Shown here piece by piece: positions 1 through 6,698 of a stretch of 16,024 nucleotides of DNA. Position 1 is the stretch's first letter, and each line of letters begins with the position of its first letter. The stretch covers positions 1 through 16,024 of the forward strand of contig CABYOG010000024.1 in assembly GCA_902520575.1 (NCBI GenBank). The letters run 5' to 3'. The notes beneath the pieces were generated by a model that was not told where the DNA came from, searched no databases, and saw only the letters and a list, made by a program, of their open reading frames with translations. A program made the translations under genes and the position numbers. Source of the stretch: an uncultured SAR116 cluster alpha proteobacterium. GTDB lineage: Bacteria > Pseudomonadota > Alphaproteobacteria > Puniceispirillales > Puniceispirillaceae.

Positions 1-493
1 TATATAAGCCTGATGCCTTTGCATGAACTGGGGCTGATGCTGCTGATGGCCGCCGCCATTCAGAGATATCTAACGTGATGCCTTTCATCTTAACTTCCGG
101 ATCAAAATAGCTGGGCCACTGCCAGGCCGCGACTGCCAAATGAATTTTGGTTTCCTGCGCAGAAATTGCCATCATCTCCGAACCACGCCAACAAAAGGCA
201 CGCACATAGCCATCACTAATATCATTTTCGGCCAGAACTTGGTACTTGATACCGTCCAATTCTTCATCAGACACAGGCAATTCAAAATCAAGATAATGAC
301 AAGATTGGCGCAGCCTTTGCGTGTGTTCACGAGACTTGAAAATACTACCACCATAAGCCCGCTCACCTTCGAAGACCTGTGAACCATAATGCAAAGCATG
401 GCTGAGGGTGTGGGTTTTCGCATCCCGCCAATCCACCATCTCACCATTCATCCAGATAACACCATCTCTGTCGTCAAACGGAATCAGCGCCAT
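1..493 (-). CDS. ilvE: Branched-chain amino acid aminotransferase, N-terminal part (cut by left edge)
   Basis: PLP-dependent fold-type IV aminotransferase that makes the last transamination in Leu, Ile and Val synthesis (2-oxo acid + glutamate). The gene begins at ATG 493 and stays open to base 2, giving 164 residues. The start has a GGAGG ribosome-binding site about ten bases upstream. Visible family marks are HALHYGSQVFEGERAY near residues 36-51, and KASGLY at 159-164. Lys159 matches the catalytic Schiff-base lysine position known in E. coli IlvE. About 45% of the protein lies beyond the left edge. It is divergent from a MarR-type regulator, and both genes carry the same 12-base element before their start. 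Odd point: the residue after FEG is Glu (GERAY), where many homologues have Ile or Val. I am sure of the family; a D-amino-acid or ADC-lyase member of the same fold is unlikely given the whole N-terminus. Confidence 0.93.
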   Translation of the reverse strand, partial: MALIPFDDRDGVIWMNGEMVDWRDAKTHTLSHALHYGSQVFEGERAYGGSIFKSREHTQRLRQSCHYLDFELPVSDEELDGIKYQVLAENDISDGYVRAFCWRGSEMMAISAQETKIHLAVAAWQWPSYFDPEVKMKGITLDISEWRRPSAASAPVHAKASGLY

Positions 494-579
494 TATAGAT
501 GCCTCCAAGTCAATTATGTCATCCTGACCAGGGACAAGCTGACAAAAGTTATAAAAATTCAGAAAATAGAAAAAAAACT

Positions 580-595
580 AATATTTTCGAATATT
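580..595. promoter_or_regulatory. 16-base dyad, candidate MarR-type operator
   Basis: AATATT-TTCG-AATATT is a perfect 6+6 dyad directly upstream of the -35 region of the petP promoter. MarR-family proteins usually bind AT-rich palindromes of 16-20 bases near their own promoter, so autoregulation by the downstream MarR protein is a reasonable inference. The surroundings are very AT-rich, so chance cannot be excluded. Confidence 0.35.
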
Positions 596-597
596 GT

Positions 598-625
598 TTG
601 TTTTTGTTAGCAGTTTTGTTATAAT
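598..625 (+). promoter_or_regulatory. Sigma-70-type promoter of petP-petR
   Basis: The -35 is TTGTTT (598-603), followed by a 16-base spacer and a perfect TATAAT -10 (620-625). Transcription would start near 632, about 30 bases before the GTG at 664. The promoter helps decide the petP start, because the alternative in-frame TTG at 625 begins inside the -10 box. Confidence 0.6.
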
Positions 626-663
626 TGGTCAACATAGCTGACATAATTGAGCAGGGGACTACT

Positions 664-1233
664 GTGTCGCCAGAAAACACGCCGACAGAAAATGTGCCTC
701 GCGTGAAATCCGCTTCCATTTCTGGGACAGCCCCTCAGTTATCATCTGGCCCGCTAAAAGGACTTTATCTGCGCAAACAGGACTTGCGCCGAGGCATTGA
801 ATTAATGTTTTTTGCCTATCGCGATTTTACCGGTGAGGCTGACCAAATTCTATCAAACCTAGACCTGGGAAGAGCGCATCACCGGGTGATTTATTTTGTT
901 GGCCGGCAGCCAGGAATGAGCGTATCTGATTTACTTGCTATATTGAAAATTACAAAACAGAGCTTGTCCCGCGTGTTAAGCCACCTGATCAACACTGGCT
1001 ATATTCAGCAGACACAAGGGGTGCGAGATAAACGTCAGCGCCTATTATCTCTGACAAAAAAAGGTGAGGCGTTAGAAACAAAACTGACCGACCTGCAGTG
1101 TCGCCGATTTGCCGCTGCCTATTCTGCTAGAGGTGGAGCTGCGGTGGATGGCTTTGTAAAAGTGCTGAGCAGCCTTCTGGATGATGAGATACGCGCCGCT
1201 TTGCGCCAGCAATATCCAGATCATATCGACTGA
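664..1233 (+). CDS. petP: MarR-family winged-helix regulator, PetP-like
   Basis: 189-residue DNA-binding regulator, expected to be a dimer. A poorly conserved N-terminal tail of about 35 residues precedes the helical dimer region. The winged helix spans roughly residues 75-135: recognition helix KQSLSRVLSHLI near 98-109 and wing RDKRQRLLSLTKKG near 121-134. I chose GTG 664 because AGGGG lies seven bases upstream. A longer frame from TTG 625 would start inside the promoter -10 hexamer. The stop overlaps or abuts the start of the next gene, so both are probably co-translated. A MarR gene directly before an OmpR-type regulator is the petP-petR arrangement known from Rhodobacter capsulatus, where petR is needed for growth. 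The effector is unknown. The family call is firm; the petP symbol rests on arrangement and similarity from memory. Confidence 0.85.
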   Translation: MSPENTPTENVPRVKSASISGTAPQLSSGPLKGLYLRKQDLRRGIELMFFAYRDFTGEADQILSNLDLGRAHHRVIYFVGRQPGMSVSDLLAILKITKQSLSRVLSHLINTGYIQQTQGVRDKRQRLLSLTKKGEALETKLTDLQCRRFAAAYSARGGAAVDGFVKVLSSLLDDEIRAALRQQYPDHID

Positions 1234-1250
1234 TGACAGGAAAAGCAGAT

Positions 1251-1925
1251 ATGTCAGCAGCACATATTCTGGTCATTGACGATGATGAACGACTGCGAGA
1301 TCTATTGCAGCGGTTTCTGTCTGAAAGTGGGTTTCTAGTCACTGCAGCAGGCAGTGCCGAGGAAGCCCGTGCCTTTCTAGTTGGCACCATCTTTGACCTG
1401 CTGGTTATTGATGTGATGATGCCAGAAGAGACAGGCACAGAATTCTTAGCAGACCTTCGCAAGCGATCTTCTGTGCCGGCACTGTTCCTGACCGCTATTA
1501 ATGAAACAGAAGACAGGATTGCCGGACTGGAAAAAGGGGCTGATGATTATGTTGCCAAGCCATTTGAACCTCGGGAGCTGATCCTGCGCATCAAAAGGAT
1601 TTTAGCACGTCAGAAGCTGACAGAAAGGCCAAGCCTGGTGCACTTTGGCATGTTCAGCTATGATACAGACAGGCAAATTCTAATGGAAGACGGGCTTCGA
1701 GTGCATATCACTACTGCAGAACAGGATTTGCTGCGTTGTTTTACAGCCGCCCCGAATGAGGTGCTTTCCCGTCAAAATATTTCAGACAGCCTGAAGGGTC
1801 GGATGAATGGCCGGTCGATTGATGTGGCCGTCGCCCGCCTACGCACAAAACTTGAACGTGATTCCCGTTTTCCTGTATTCTTGCAGACTGTGCGTGGAAA
1901 AGGCTGGATGTTGCGAACGAACTGA
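1251..1925 (+). CDS. petR: OmpR-class two-component response regulator, PetR-like
   Basis: 224-residue transcription factor controlled by aspartyl phosphorylation. The receiver domain covers about residues 4-120: acidic pocket DDDE at 10-13, phospho-acceptor Asp54 (VIDVMMPEE), switch Thr81 (FLTA) and Lys103 (AKPFEP). The C-terminal winged helix covers about 128-222, with HITTAEQDLL and the final VRGKGWML motif. ATG 1251 is preceded by AGGA nine bases upstream. ATG 1233, in frame and overlapping the petP stop (TGATG), would add six residues and is a plausible translationally coupled start. The next gene is a histidine kinase, the likely phosphodonor. In R. capsulatus the homologue sits upstream of petABC. 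Here petABC is in the same window but distant, so a target there is only inference. Confidence 0.87.
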   Translation: MSAAHILVIDDDERLRDLLQRFLSESGFLVTAAGSAEEARAFLVGTIFDLLVIDVMMPEETGTEFLADLRKRSSVPALFLTAINETEDRIAGLEKGADDYVAKPFEPRELILRIKRILARQKLTERPSLVHFGMFSYDTDRQILMEDGLRVHITTAEQDLLRCFTAAPNEVLSRQNISDSLKGRMNGRSIDVAVARLRTKLERDSRFPVFLQTVRGKGWMLRTN

Positions 1926-1972
1926 AGTGCGATTATTATAAAACGTTGATATTTTTGATAAAAGGATAGGTT

Positions 1973-3295
1973 ATGCAATTCCGCTCCTTTATGCCAAAGA
2001 CCCTTTTTGGGCGTATGTTGGGGATTATTTTGGTACCAATGATCCTAGTTCAGATTGTTACCGTCTTTATCTTTTATGAGCGGCATTGGGATTCAGTTAC
2101 ACGACAGATGGCTGGCAGCTTGGCTGGAGAAATTGACCATGTCGTGCGTCAGGCCGGCCGACAGCCGGATGATAAGCGACTTGAGCTAGTGCGCACTATT
2201 GCGCAGAGAGATTTTGGATTTGCCGTGATTTTCAGCAACGGGGCGATCCTTGATCCAATAGCTCCACAGGTTAAACAAACTGGCTATGCTGCGAAAATGC
2301 TTGCTGAGAATCTCAACAGAAGGCTAAATTTTCCATGGCTGGCTGACTTGGACAGTGCAGCGGATTTGATTGCCATTGATGTTCAACTGGCCAACGGGGT
2401 GCTTCGCATCCTGGCAGGCAGGAAGCGAATTCTATCGTCAACAACTTGGGCATTTCTTGGCTGGACGATGGGCTCCTCGATAATTTTGTTCAGTATCGCG
2501 TTGGTCTTTATGCAGGCCCAAATCAGACCTATTAGGCAGTTGGCTAATGCCGCCCGTCAACTCGGGTTGGGCCGTGAGACAGAAGATTGGCAGTTAAGCG
2601 GTGCAAGAGAAGTTAGGTTGGCCGGACGTGCGTTCCAGGCGATGCGACACAGAATTACTCGACAGATGAGTGAGCGCACTGCCATGCTTGCCGGGGTCAG
2701 CCATGATCTGCGCACACCATTGACACGTATGCGCTTACAAACAGCGCTTATGCCTCAATCAGCGGAGACAGCCGCGCTCGATGAGGATATTTCTGAGCTA
2801 GAACAAATGATTGATGGTTATCTTGCTTTTGCCAAAGGAGAGGGTAGAGAAAAATCTGTAAGGGTGAAGCTGGACCAAATAATTGAGCAAATGATCAACC
2901 AATATGAAAACTTGAAAATTGGGCAGTTGACTTGGCAAAAGCCAGAAATACACGTTCCCATAATGGAAGTGCGTTTACAAGCCATTCGACGCGCCCTGGA
3001 TAATGTAATCGGCAATGCAATTCGTTATGCCAGTTTTGCAGAAATCAGACTTAAGGTCCGTGACGATAATCTATACATCTTCATCGATGACAACGGACCG
3101 GGCATTCCGGTTGACCAGCGTGCGGATGCACTAAGACCTTTTGTGCGTTTGGAAGGCTCGCGCAATAAAGAGACAGGCGGTACCGGCCTTGGCCTCGCAA
3201 TCGCACATGATATCATCCTCAGCCATGGTGGCGAGCTAACACTGAAAGACTCACCGCTGGGCGGTCTACGCGTAACCATCCTGCTACCTGTATAA
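1973..3295 (+). CDS. EnvZ-like membrane sensor histidine kinase
   Basis: 440-residue inner-membrane kinase, probable partner of the adjacent response regulator. Order of parts: TM1 about 14-35; periplasmic sensor about 36-155, without a domain I recognise; TM2 about 158-180; HAMP about 181-235; DHp helix with SHDLRTPL and phospho-acceptor His244; catalytic ATPase domain about 300-440. The ATPase domain has an N-box near Asn344/Asn348, G1 box DDNGPGIP at 372-379 and G2 box GGTGLGLAI at 402-410. All catalytic boxes are present, so it should be active. Start ATG 1973 has AAGGA six bases upstream. The 47-base AT-rich gap after the regulator contains no clear terminator, so co-transcription is likely. 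The signal it senses cannot be read from the sequence. Confidence 0.92.
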   Translation: MQFRSFMPKTLFGRMLGIILVPMILVQIVTVFIFYERHWDSVTRQMAGSLAGEIDHVVRQAGRQPDDKRLELVRTIAQRDFGFAVIFSNGAILDPIAPQVKQTGYAAKMLAENLNRRLNFPWLADLDSAADLIAIDVQLANGVLRILAGRKRILSSTTWAFLGWTMGSSIILFSIALVFMQAQIRPIRQLANAARQLGLGRETEDWQLSGAREVRLAGRAFQAMRHRITRQMSERTAMLAGVSHDLRTPLTRMRLQTALMPQSAETAALDEDISELEQMIDGYLAFAKGEGREKSVRVKLDQIIEQMINQYENLKIGQLTWQKPEIHVPIMEVRLQAIRRALDNVIGNAIRYASFAEIRLKVRDDNLYIFIDDNGPGIPVDQRADALRPFVRLEGSRNKETGGTGLGLAIAHDIILSHGGELTLKDSPLGGLRVTILLPV

Positions 3296-3319
3296 AGTTT
3301 CCAATAGAGTTTGTCTTAG

Positions 3320-3670
3320 TCAATGCATCGGTGCGCCATTGGGCACAGGGCGTTCTGGGGTCAGCAGCACAATAGCACCATCTGCATCTGACAGGCCGAG
3401 GGTCAGCACTTCTGAAAGGAAGGGGCCGATCTGGCGCGGCGGAAAATTAACTACAGCTATCACCTGACGCCCTCGTAAACTGACGGCATCATAAAGATCT
3501 GTTATCTGAGCTGAGCTTTTTTTTACCCCGATATCTGGCCCAAAATCAATGGTCAGTTTCCAGGCAGGTTTGCGAGCCTCTGGAAAGTCCTCTACAGTGA
3601 TAATTGTGCCAACGCGGATATCCACATCCAGGAACTGACCGAAGCTGACCTGTGGTTTTGCCGATGTCAT
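3320..3670 (-). CDS. csaA: CsaA-type tRNA-binding-domain protein
   Basis: 116-residue protein consisting of a single OB-fold tRNA-binding domain, the usual size for CsaA. Recognisable parts are [11 protein letters not shown] near residues 13-23, then [11 protein letters not shown], the KKSSAQIT segment, and [20 protein letters not shown] near 73-92. CsaA from Bacillus was described as an export-related chaperone; the fold also binds tRNA, and the physiological role in alphaproteobacteria is unclear. It is the last gene of the minus-strand ubiK-ybjN-proC-TetR run and ends 24 bases from the convergent kinase gene. An AAGGCGAG ribosome-binding site precedes the ATG. I see no obvious intrinsic terminator in the short convergent gap. 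The family call is secure from length and motifs. Confidence 0.9.
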   Translation of the reverse strand: MTSAKPQVSFGQFLDVDIRVGTIITVEDFPEARKPAWKLTIDFGPDIGVKKSSAQITDLYDAVSLRGRQVIAVVNFPPRQIGPFLSEVLTLGLSDADGAIVLLTPERPVPNGAPMH

Positions 3671-3742
3671 AATACTCGCCTTTTCTTCCTGTTCAAAATG
3701 TCACCTAACCTACTTAACATCAGGTATTTTGGGTCTCTGCTT

Positions 3743-4399
3743 TCAAACTGGTTCTTGTTTTGAGGTCTGAGGTGCGACAGCATCATCCAGGTCCGCAGCA
3801 TCAAGAACACGAAAAGATACCGCCCATTCCGCGGCCCGCCGCAGTTCTTTATCCAAGCTGCTTAAGGTCAGCGACAGTTCAGCTGTGTTATCAGACTGCC
3901 AAACAGGCCGTACTCGCAGCAGCACAGCCATAATGCCTTTAATCCGGGCCTGCCGCCGCCAGCCAGTGACCTCATCCCCGCATAAGTAAAGCAGGCGATC
4001 TGTCATATCTGCAAGCCTCACCAACATACAGGCCGCTAACATAGGATTGCGCTGGGCAGCGCCGTGAACTGCCTTCATCTGTACCCTTAAAGGAGCATAA
4101 AGTTCAAACCGGCTGATCAGCCCTTCCAGCAGCTTTTCGTGGACAGATGCCTCAGGTACATCAGCAAAATCATCGGCGGACTGGCGAAGCGCAGCTGCAT
4201 CCAGCGCTCGCAGAGCAGCCAGCAAAACAGCATCGCTGTCAGAATAACGAACATACACATCTGTGAGTGCCAGCCCGGCTTCATTCGCCAGCTGTTCTAG
4301 GCTGACAGACCCAAGCGGCTGCTGGTCAAGTGCAGACCACAGAGCTGCAAAAAGGGCCTGGTCCATCTGGTCAGCTGCAATATGCCCAAAATCTGTCAT
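3743..4399 (-). CDS. TetR-like helix-turn-helix protein (possibly COQ9-like fold)
   Basis: 218-residue, all-helical protein. The N-terminal part (about 10-62) fits the TetR helix-turn-helix: SLEQLANEAGLALTDVYVRYSDSDAVLLAAL. The C-terminal ligand/dimer domain (about 70-205) ends with a pattern of Trp, acidic residues and a helix like TLSSLDKELRRAAEW. This resembles the alphaproteobacterial TetR/COQ9-type proteins I know, so a lipid- or quinone-related role is possible, but only as inference. ATG 4399 is preferred to GTG 4402, because AAGGA is then seven bases upstream instead of four. It lies between proC and csaA on the same strand, 81 bases after proC. The last residues (PQTSKQEPV) form a polar tail. 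Effector and targets are unknown. Confidence 0.65.
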   Translation of the reverse strand: MTDFGHIAADQMDQALFAALWSALDQQPLGSVSLEQLANEAGLALTDVYVRYSDSDAVLLAALRALDAAALRQSADDFADVPEASVHEKLLEGLISRFELYAPLRVQMKAVHGAAQRNPMLAACMLVRLADMTDRLLYLCGDEVTGWRRQARIKGIMAVLLRVRPVWQSDNTAELSLTLSSLDKELRRAAEWAVSFRVLDAADLDDAVAPQTSKQEPV

Positions 4400-4480
4400 C
4401 ACTCTATCCTTTTAAAACGCCTTTTTTCAAGCAGGCCATGTCATTATCTGTGTTCTTCATCTGATATGGGTGCATGTTGC

Positions 4481-5284
4481 CTAACTATCCAGTTCTCTGC
4501 CTCTGTCACGGGCCGCCCGCAAAGCCCGGTCAAAGACTGGCTGCAGCCCATCATCTGCCTGCAGCACAGCAAGAGCAGCTGCGGTGGTTCCTCCTTCAGA
4601 GGTGACATTGCGGCGCAGCTCTCCTGCCTCTGTGGCTGGTTCGGCGGCTATAAGCGCCCCAGCCCCACTTACCGTCTGACGGGCTAAATGAACACATAAG
4701 TCTGCAGGCAGCCCCAATTTCTCGCCAGCGGCTGCCATAACCTCAGCTAACAGAAACACATAGGCTGGCCCTGAGCCGGACAGCGCCGTAACCGCATCCA
4801 TCAAGGTTTCATCTGCCAGATCAACAACTTCACCAACCGCGCCCATCAGCTGCCGGGAAAGGTTGATCATCTCCAGCGGCACATCAGGCGCGGCATATAA
4901 AGCGGAAATACCCTGACCAATAGCAGCTGGGGTATTTGGCATTACCCGCAGCCAGCGGGCAGACCGTCCCAACTGGACTGCCAAGCGGGCTGTTGATAGG
5001 CCCGCAGCAATAGACAGAAAACAGGTCGTTTCATCTCCTAGGCCAGACAGGCCAGCCAGAACAGATGCCATCATCTGCGGCTTCACAGCCAGAACCACAA
5101 GATCTGGCTGATAGCCGGTTTCCAAATCAGACAGCTGGAGCACATAGCGTGTTGCTTGGTGATCCGGTGAGCCGTTAAGGGCAGGGTCAATCACTGTGAA
5201 TGACGCCTTTAGCTGGCTGTCTTGTTGCCAGCCTGCAAGCAGGGCCGTCCCCATTTTTCCGCATCCAATCAGGCAGATTTCCAT
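4481..5284 (-). CDS. proC: Pyrroline-5-carboxylate reductase
   Basis: 267-residue cytosolic enzyme for the last step of proline synthesis: NAD(P)H-dependent reduction of 1-pyrroline-5-carboxylate. An N-terminal Rossmann motif, LIGCGKMGTALL, lies near residues 5-16. VLAVKPQMM is near 67-75, RVMPNTPAAIGQG near 116-128, and SGSGPAYVFLLAEVM in the middle. The C-terminal family signature NVTSEGGTTAAALAVL lies near 227-242. Of the in-frame starts GTG 5293, GTG 5287 and ATG 5284, I chose ATG 5284 because AGGG lies eight bases upstream. Neighbours are the ybjN-like gene upstream and the TetR-like gene downstream on the same strand. The leader contains a strong hairpin (5310-5343). Length and motifs are normal for the family. 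Confidence 0.95.
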   Translation of the reverse strand: MEICLIGCGKMGTALLAGWQQDSQLKASFTVIDPALNGSPDHQATRYVLQLSDLETGYQPDLVVLAVKPQMMASVLAGLSGLGDETTCFLSIAAGLSTARLAVQLGRSARWLRVMPNTPAAIGQGISALYAAPDVPLEMINLSRQLMGAVGEVVDLADETLMDAVTALSGSGPAYVFLLAEVMAAAGEKLGLPADLCVHLARQTVSGAGALIAAEPATEAGELRRNVTSEGGTTAAALAVLQADDGLQPVFDRALRAARDRGRELDS

Positions 5285-5309
5285 CACATTCACCCTAATC
5301 TGTTCAGCA

Positions 5310-5343
5310 GCGGTTCAGACCTACGTGCCTAAAGTCTGACCGC
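5310..5343 (-). promoter_or_regulatory. Hairpin in the proC 5' leader
   Basis: GCGGTTCAGAC (5310-5320) pairs with GTCTGACCGC (5334-5343): ten base pairs with one bulged T and a 13-base loop. In the proC transcript the stem ends about 25 bases before the ATG, just ahead of the ribosome-binding site. No T-run follows, so it is not a terminator. It may affect translation or mRNA stability. I recognise no known riboswitch here. Confidence 0.45.
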
Positions 5344-5363
5344 CAGCAGAATAGCGTTTGAGC

Positions 5364-5390
5364 TCAATACAAAGCAAGCATTCTTGTCAA
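5364..5390 (-). promoter_or_regulatory. Candidate proC promoter
   Basis: On the minus strand a perfect TTGACA (5390-5385) is followed after 15 bases by TATTGA (5369-5364). The -35 is good, but the spacer is short and the -10 matches only three of six consensus bases. Its position just upstream of the proC leader hairpin makes it plausible. Confidence 0.3.
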
Positions 5391-5416
5391 TCATCAAATA
5401 AACATGAAAGACAGGC

Positions 5417-5920
5417 TTACGCCTGGCCGGCAACCGGCACTAAAATAAGGCCTGCAGATGACGCTTGCCGGTCAGGGGCGAAGACAAGTTGAGCAAAACC
5501 AGGGGCAGCCTGTTCGCACTGGCCCAGCATAATATCGACTACATCCTCAATCTGCTCAGGCGTGGCCCCGCCTGCCCCGCGCAGCGGCAACACATAATAA
5601 AGCTGAATCTGGCGCTTGTCAGAGGACAGCCGGAAATGACCAAGGAACAGATGTCCATTCAGTTCAGATAACAGTGTTTCCAACCGTACTGCCGGCACAT
5701 CGTCAAACAGCAGATCAAGCATGACCTGCACACACAGAACCTGCAAGTCCTCCTGCCAGTCAACACGCAGCTGATACTGACCCCACTGGCCAGGAACGTC
5801 CACCACCAAACCCTCAGCGTGAGTCTGTTTTAAATACCAATCCTGCTGAACCACAAAACGGGCAACCAGCTCAATCGGGTCACCCAGTTCGGAAAAATTA
5901 GCAGGCGATCTGTCTTTCAT
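5417..5920 (-). CDS. YbjN-domain protein
   Basis: 167-residue soluble protein of the YbjN family (type III secretion chaperone-like fold). Typical features are the start region with DPIELVARFVVQQDWY (about 14-29), then VVDVPGQWGQYQLRVDW, a central LLSELNGHLFLGHF near 84-97, and LYYVLPLRGAGGATPEQIED near 107-126. The molecular function is not established; E. coli YbjN has been linked to motility and stress phenotypes. It precedes proC by about 130 bases on the same strand, a pairing common in alphaproteobacteria. The ribosome-binding site before ATG 5920 is weak. A short stem overlaps the stop codon but lacks a proper T-run. The family call is good; the function is open. Confidence 0.85.
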   Translation of the reverse strand: MKDRSPANFSELGDPIELVARFVVQQDWYLKQTHAEGLVVDVPGQWGQYQLRVDWQEDLQVLCVQVMLDLLFDDVPAVRLETLLSELNGHLFLGHFRLSSDKRQIQLYYVLPLRGAGGATPEQIEDVVDIMLGQCEQAAPGFAQLVFAPDRQASSAGLILVPVAGQA

Positions 5921-5949
5921 TTTCAGGCTCTTTGACGTCGTTTGGTCTA

Positions 5950-6060
5950 ATGCGTGAGGGCCGAACGGTCATAACACCTGACCGGACAGGCACATCAATC
6001 CTGATGAAAATGACAAACTTGCCAGATGAATTCAACACAAAATGTAGGGGTTTTGATTAA
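5950..6060 (+). other. Possible small ORF or small RNA unit upstream of an orphan terminator
   Basis: An ATG at 5950 opens a 36-codon frame (MREGRTVITP at the start, KCRGFD at the end) on the plus strand. It stops six bases before a plus-strand hairpin/T-run. I see no good ribosome-binding site or promoter, and I recognise no family. The flanking genes ubiK and ybjN both run on the minus strand. It may be a small RNA, a small protein, or chance. Confidence 0.18.
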
Positions 6061-6065
6061 TCTAG

Positions 6066-6088
6066 ACCACATGTTATTGTGGTTTTTT
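6066..6088 (+). terminator. Intrinsic-terminator-like hairpin, plus strand
   Basis: The stem is ACCACA (6066-6071) with TGTGGT (6078-6083) around a six-base loop, and six T's run through 6083-6088. The T-run follows only on the plus strand. No plus-strand protein gene ends nearby: the last is the kinase at 3295. Confidence 0.5.
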
Positions 6089-6123
6089 CAAAAAATCAAG
6101 CATTCGCAGCGAGTCGGCACTGA

Positions 6124-6435
6124 TCAGATTTTTTTTGCCTTTTTTGCTTTCGCGTGCCGGGTGGTTTTAGTTTTTGTCGTCACCGGGGTCTGTGCCAGAG
6201 CATCAAGACGGGCCTCCAGTACAACGATTCGCGCCGCAAGGGCCTCTATACGGCTGAGAGCAGAATCGAAATCCTCACGCGGTACAGACCCTGAGGCAGC
6301 AGCCTGCCTATCTGCACGCCCGGCCCGAAACACATCAATTTCAGAGCGCAGATTGCCTAACGCAGAAGCGGCCCCATTAGCCATCTGCGCCAAATCAAGA
6401 AAAATATAAGAGGGTGTTTTGCGTGTCTGTTTCAT
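6124..6435 (-). CDS. ubiK: UbiK / BMFP-domain accessory protein
   Basis: 103-residue small protein with the BMFP (UbiK) pattern. An N-terminal amphipathic region (IFLDLAQMANGAASALGNLRSEID, about 11-34) is followed by a linker. The conserved VPREDFD near 51-57 then leads into a coiled coil (about 58-85). In Enterobacteria UbiK binds UbiJ and lipids and supports aerobic ubiquinone synthesis; the same role here is inference. The last 18 residues are a Lys/Thr-rich basic tail (KAKKAKKI end). I chose ATG 6435 because AGGAAAG lies about nine bases upstream; longer in-frame starts lack support. It heads the minus-strand run towards ybjN and proC and is divergent from lgt across a 263-base gap. Confidence 0.8.
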   Translation of the reverse strand: MKQTRKTPSYIFLDLAQMANGAASALGNLRSEIDVFRAGRADRQAAASGSVPREDFDSALSRIEALAARIVVLEARLDALAQTPVTTKTKTTRHAKAKKAKKI

Positions 6436-6698
6436 TACTTTGGTCTTTCCTGCGACAGACAACTCTTGAAACTTAAGACAGCCTGCCCTGAATATGGAGT
6501 GTCTGTCCCTGAATGGACAATGCAGATAGTATGGACAATTCAGCTAACCTCAACCATAAAGATAAAAGGCAGGGCTGAACTTCCCGTCTGACCCTTTATG
6601 ATATATAGCATACTGTTCCAGAATGCCAATATCTGCAGTACAAGCCAACCCGGGCGGCTTGCCCGTGCTATGCCTAATTATACAGGACGCATAACGAG
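6436..6698. promoter_or_regulatory. Divergent ubiK/lgt intergenic region with short repeats
   Basis: This 263-base gap holds no ORF of note and no tRNA. It contains CCCTGAAT twice (6486-6493, 6507-6514; 21-base period) and ATGGACAAT twice (6513-6521, 6531-6539; 18-base period). There is also a 7-base inverted repeat, CATAAAG (6555-6561) with CTTTATG (6594-6600), and a CAAGCC/GGCTTG stem before lgt. I could not settle on a well-spaced promoter for either gene, although both must start here. Confidence 0.35.

Larger units (their letters stand above)
510..650. repeat. Perfect 12-base inverted repeat in the ilvE/petP divergent region
   Basis: TCAATTATGTCA at 510-521 is the exact reverse complement of TGACATAATTGA at 639-650. 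Read in the direction of each gene, both copies are TGACATAATTGA. One ends 16 bases before the ilvE ATG and the other 13 bases before the petP GTG. It could be an operator for one of the adjacent regulators. It could also be an extended -10 element (TGA then CATAAT), or a common leader signal. Confidence 0.6.

Noticed and set aside
172..447. 91-residue minus-strand frame over ilvE
   Set aside because: It is a shifted reading of the ilvE N-terminus, which itself runs off the left edge in another frame.
548..553. ilvE -10 box (TATAAC on the minus strand)
   Set aside because: No acceptable -35 at 16-18 bases, and the region is so AT-rich that such hexamers are expected by chance.
5412..5425. 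CAGGC/GCCTG hairpin over the ybjN stop as a terminator
   Set aside because: Only five pairs, with a mixed TCTTTC tail instead of a T-run; too weak to call.
6090..6127. Minus-strand terminator for ubiK ending in the T-run complementary to 6090-6095
   Set aside because: The best stem (ATCAG-GC with GCTTGAT) needs a bulge, a G-T pair and a 15-base loop; not convincing.
6555..6600. Possible tRNA or structured RNA gene between ubiK and lgt
   Set aside because: There is an outer 7-base pairing and an inner GGG/CCC, but no T-loop sequence, no anticodon arm and no CCA-like end.
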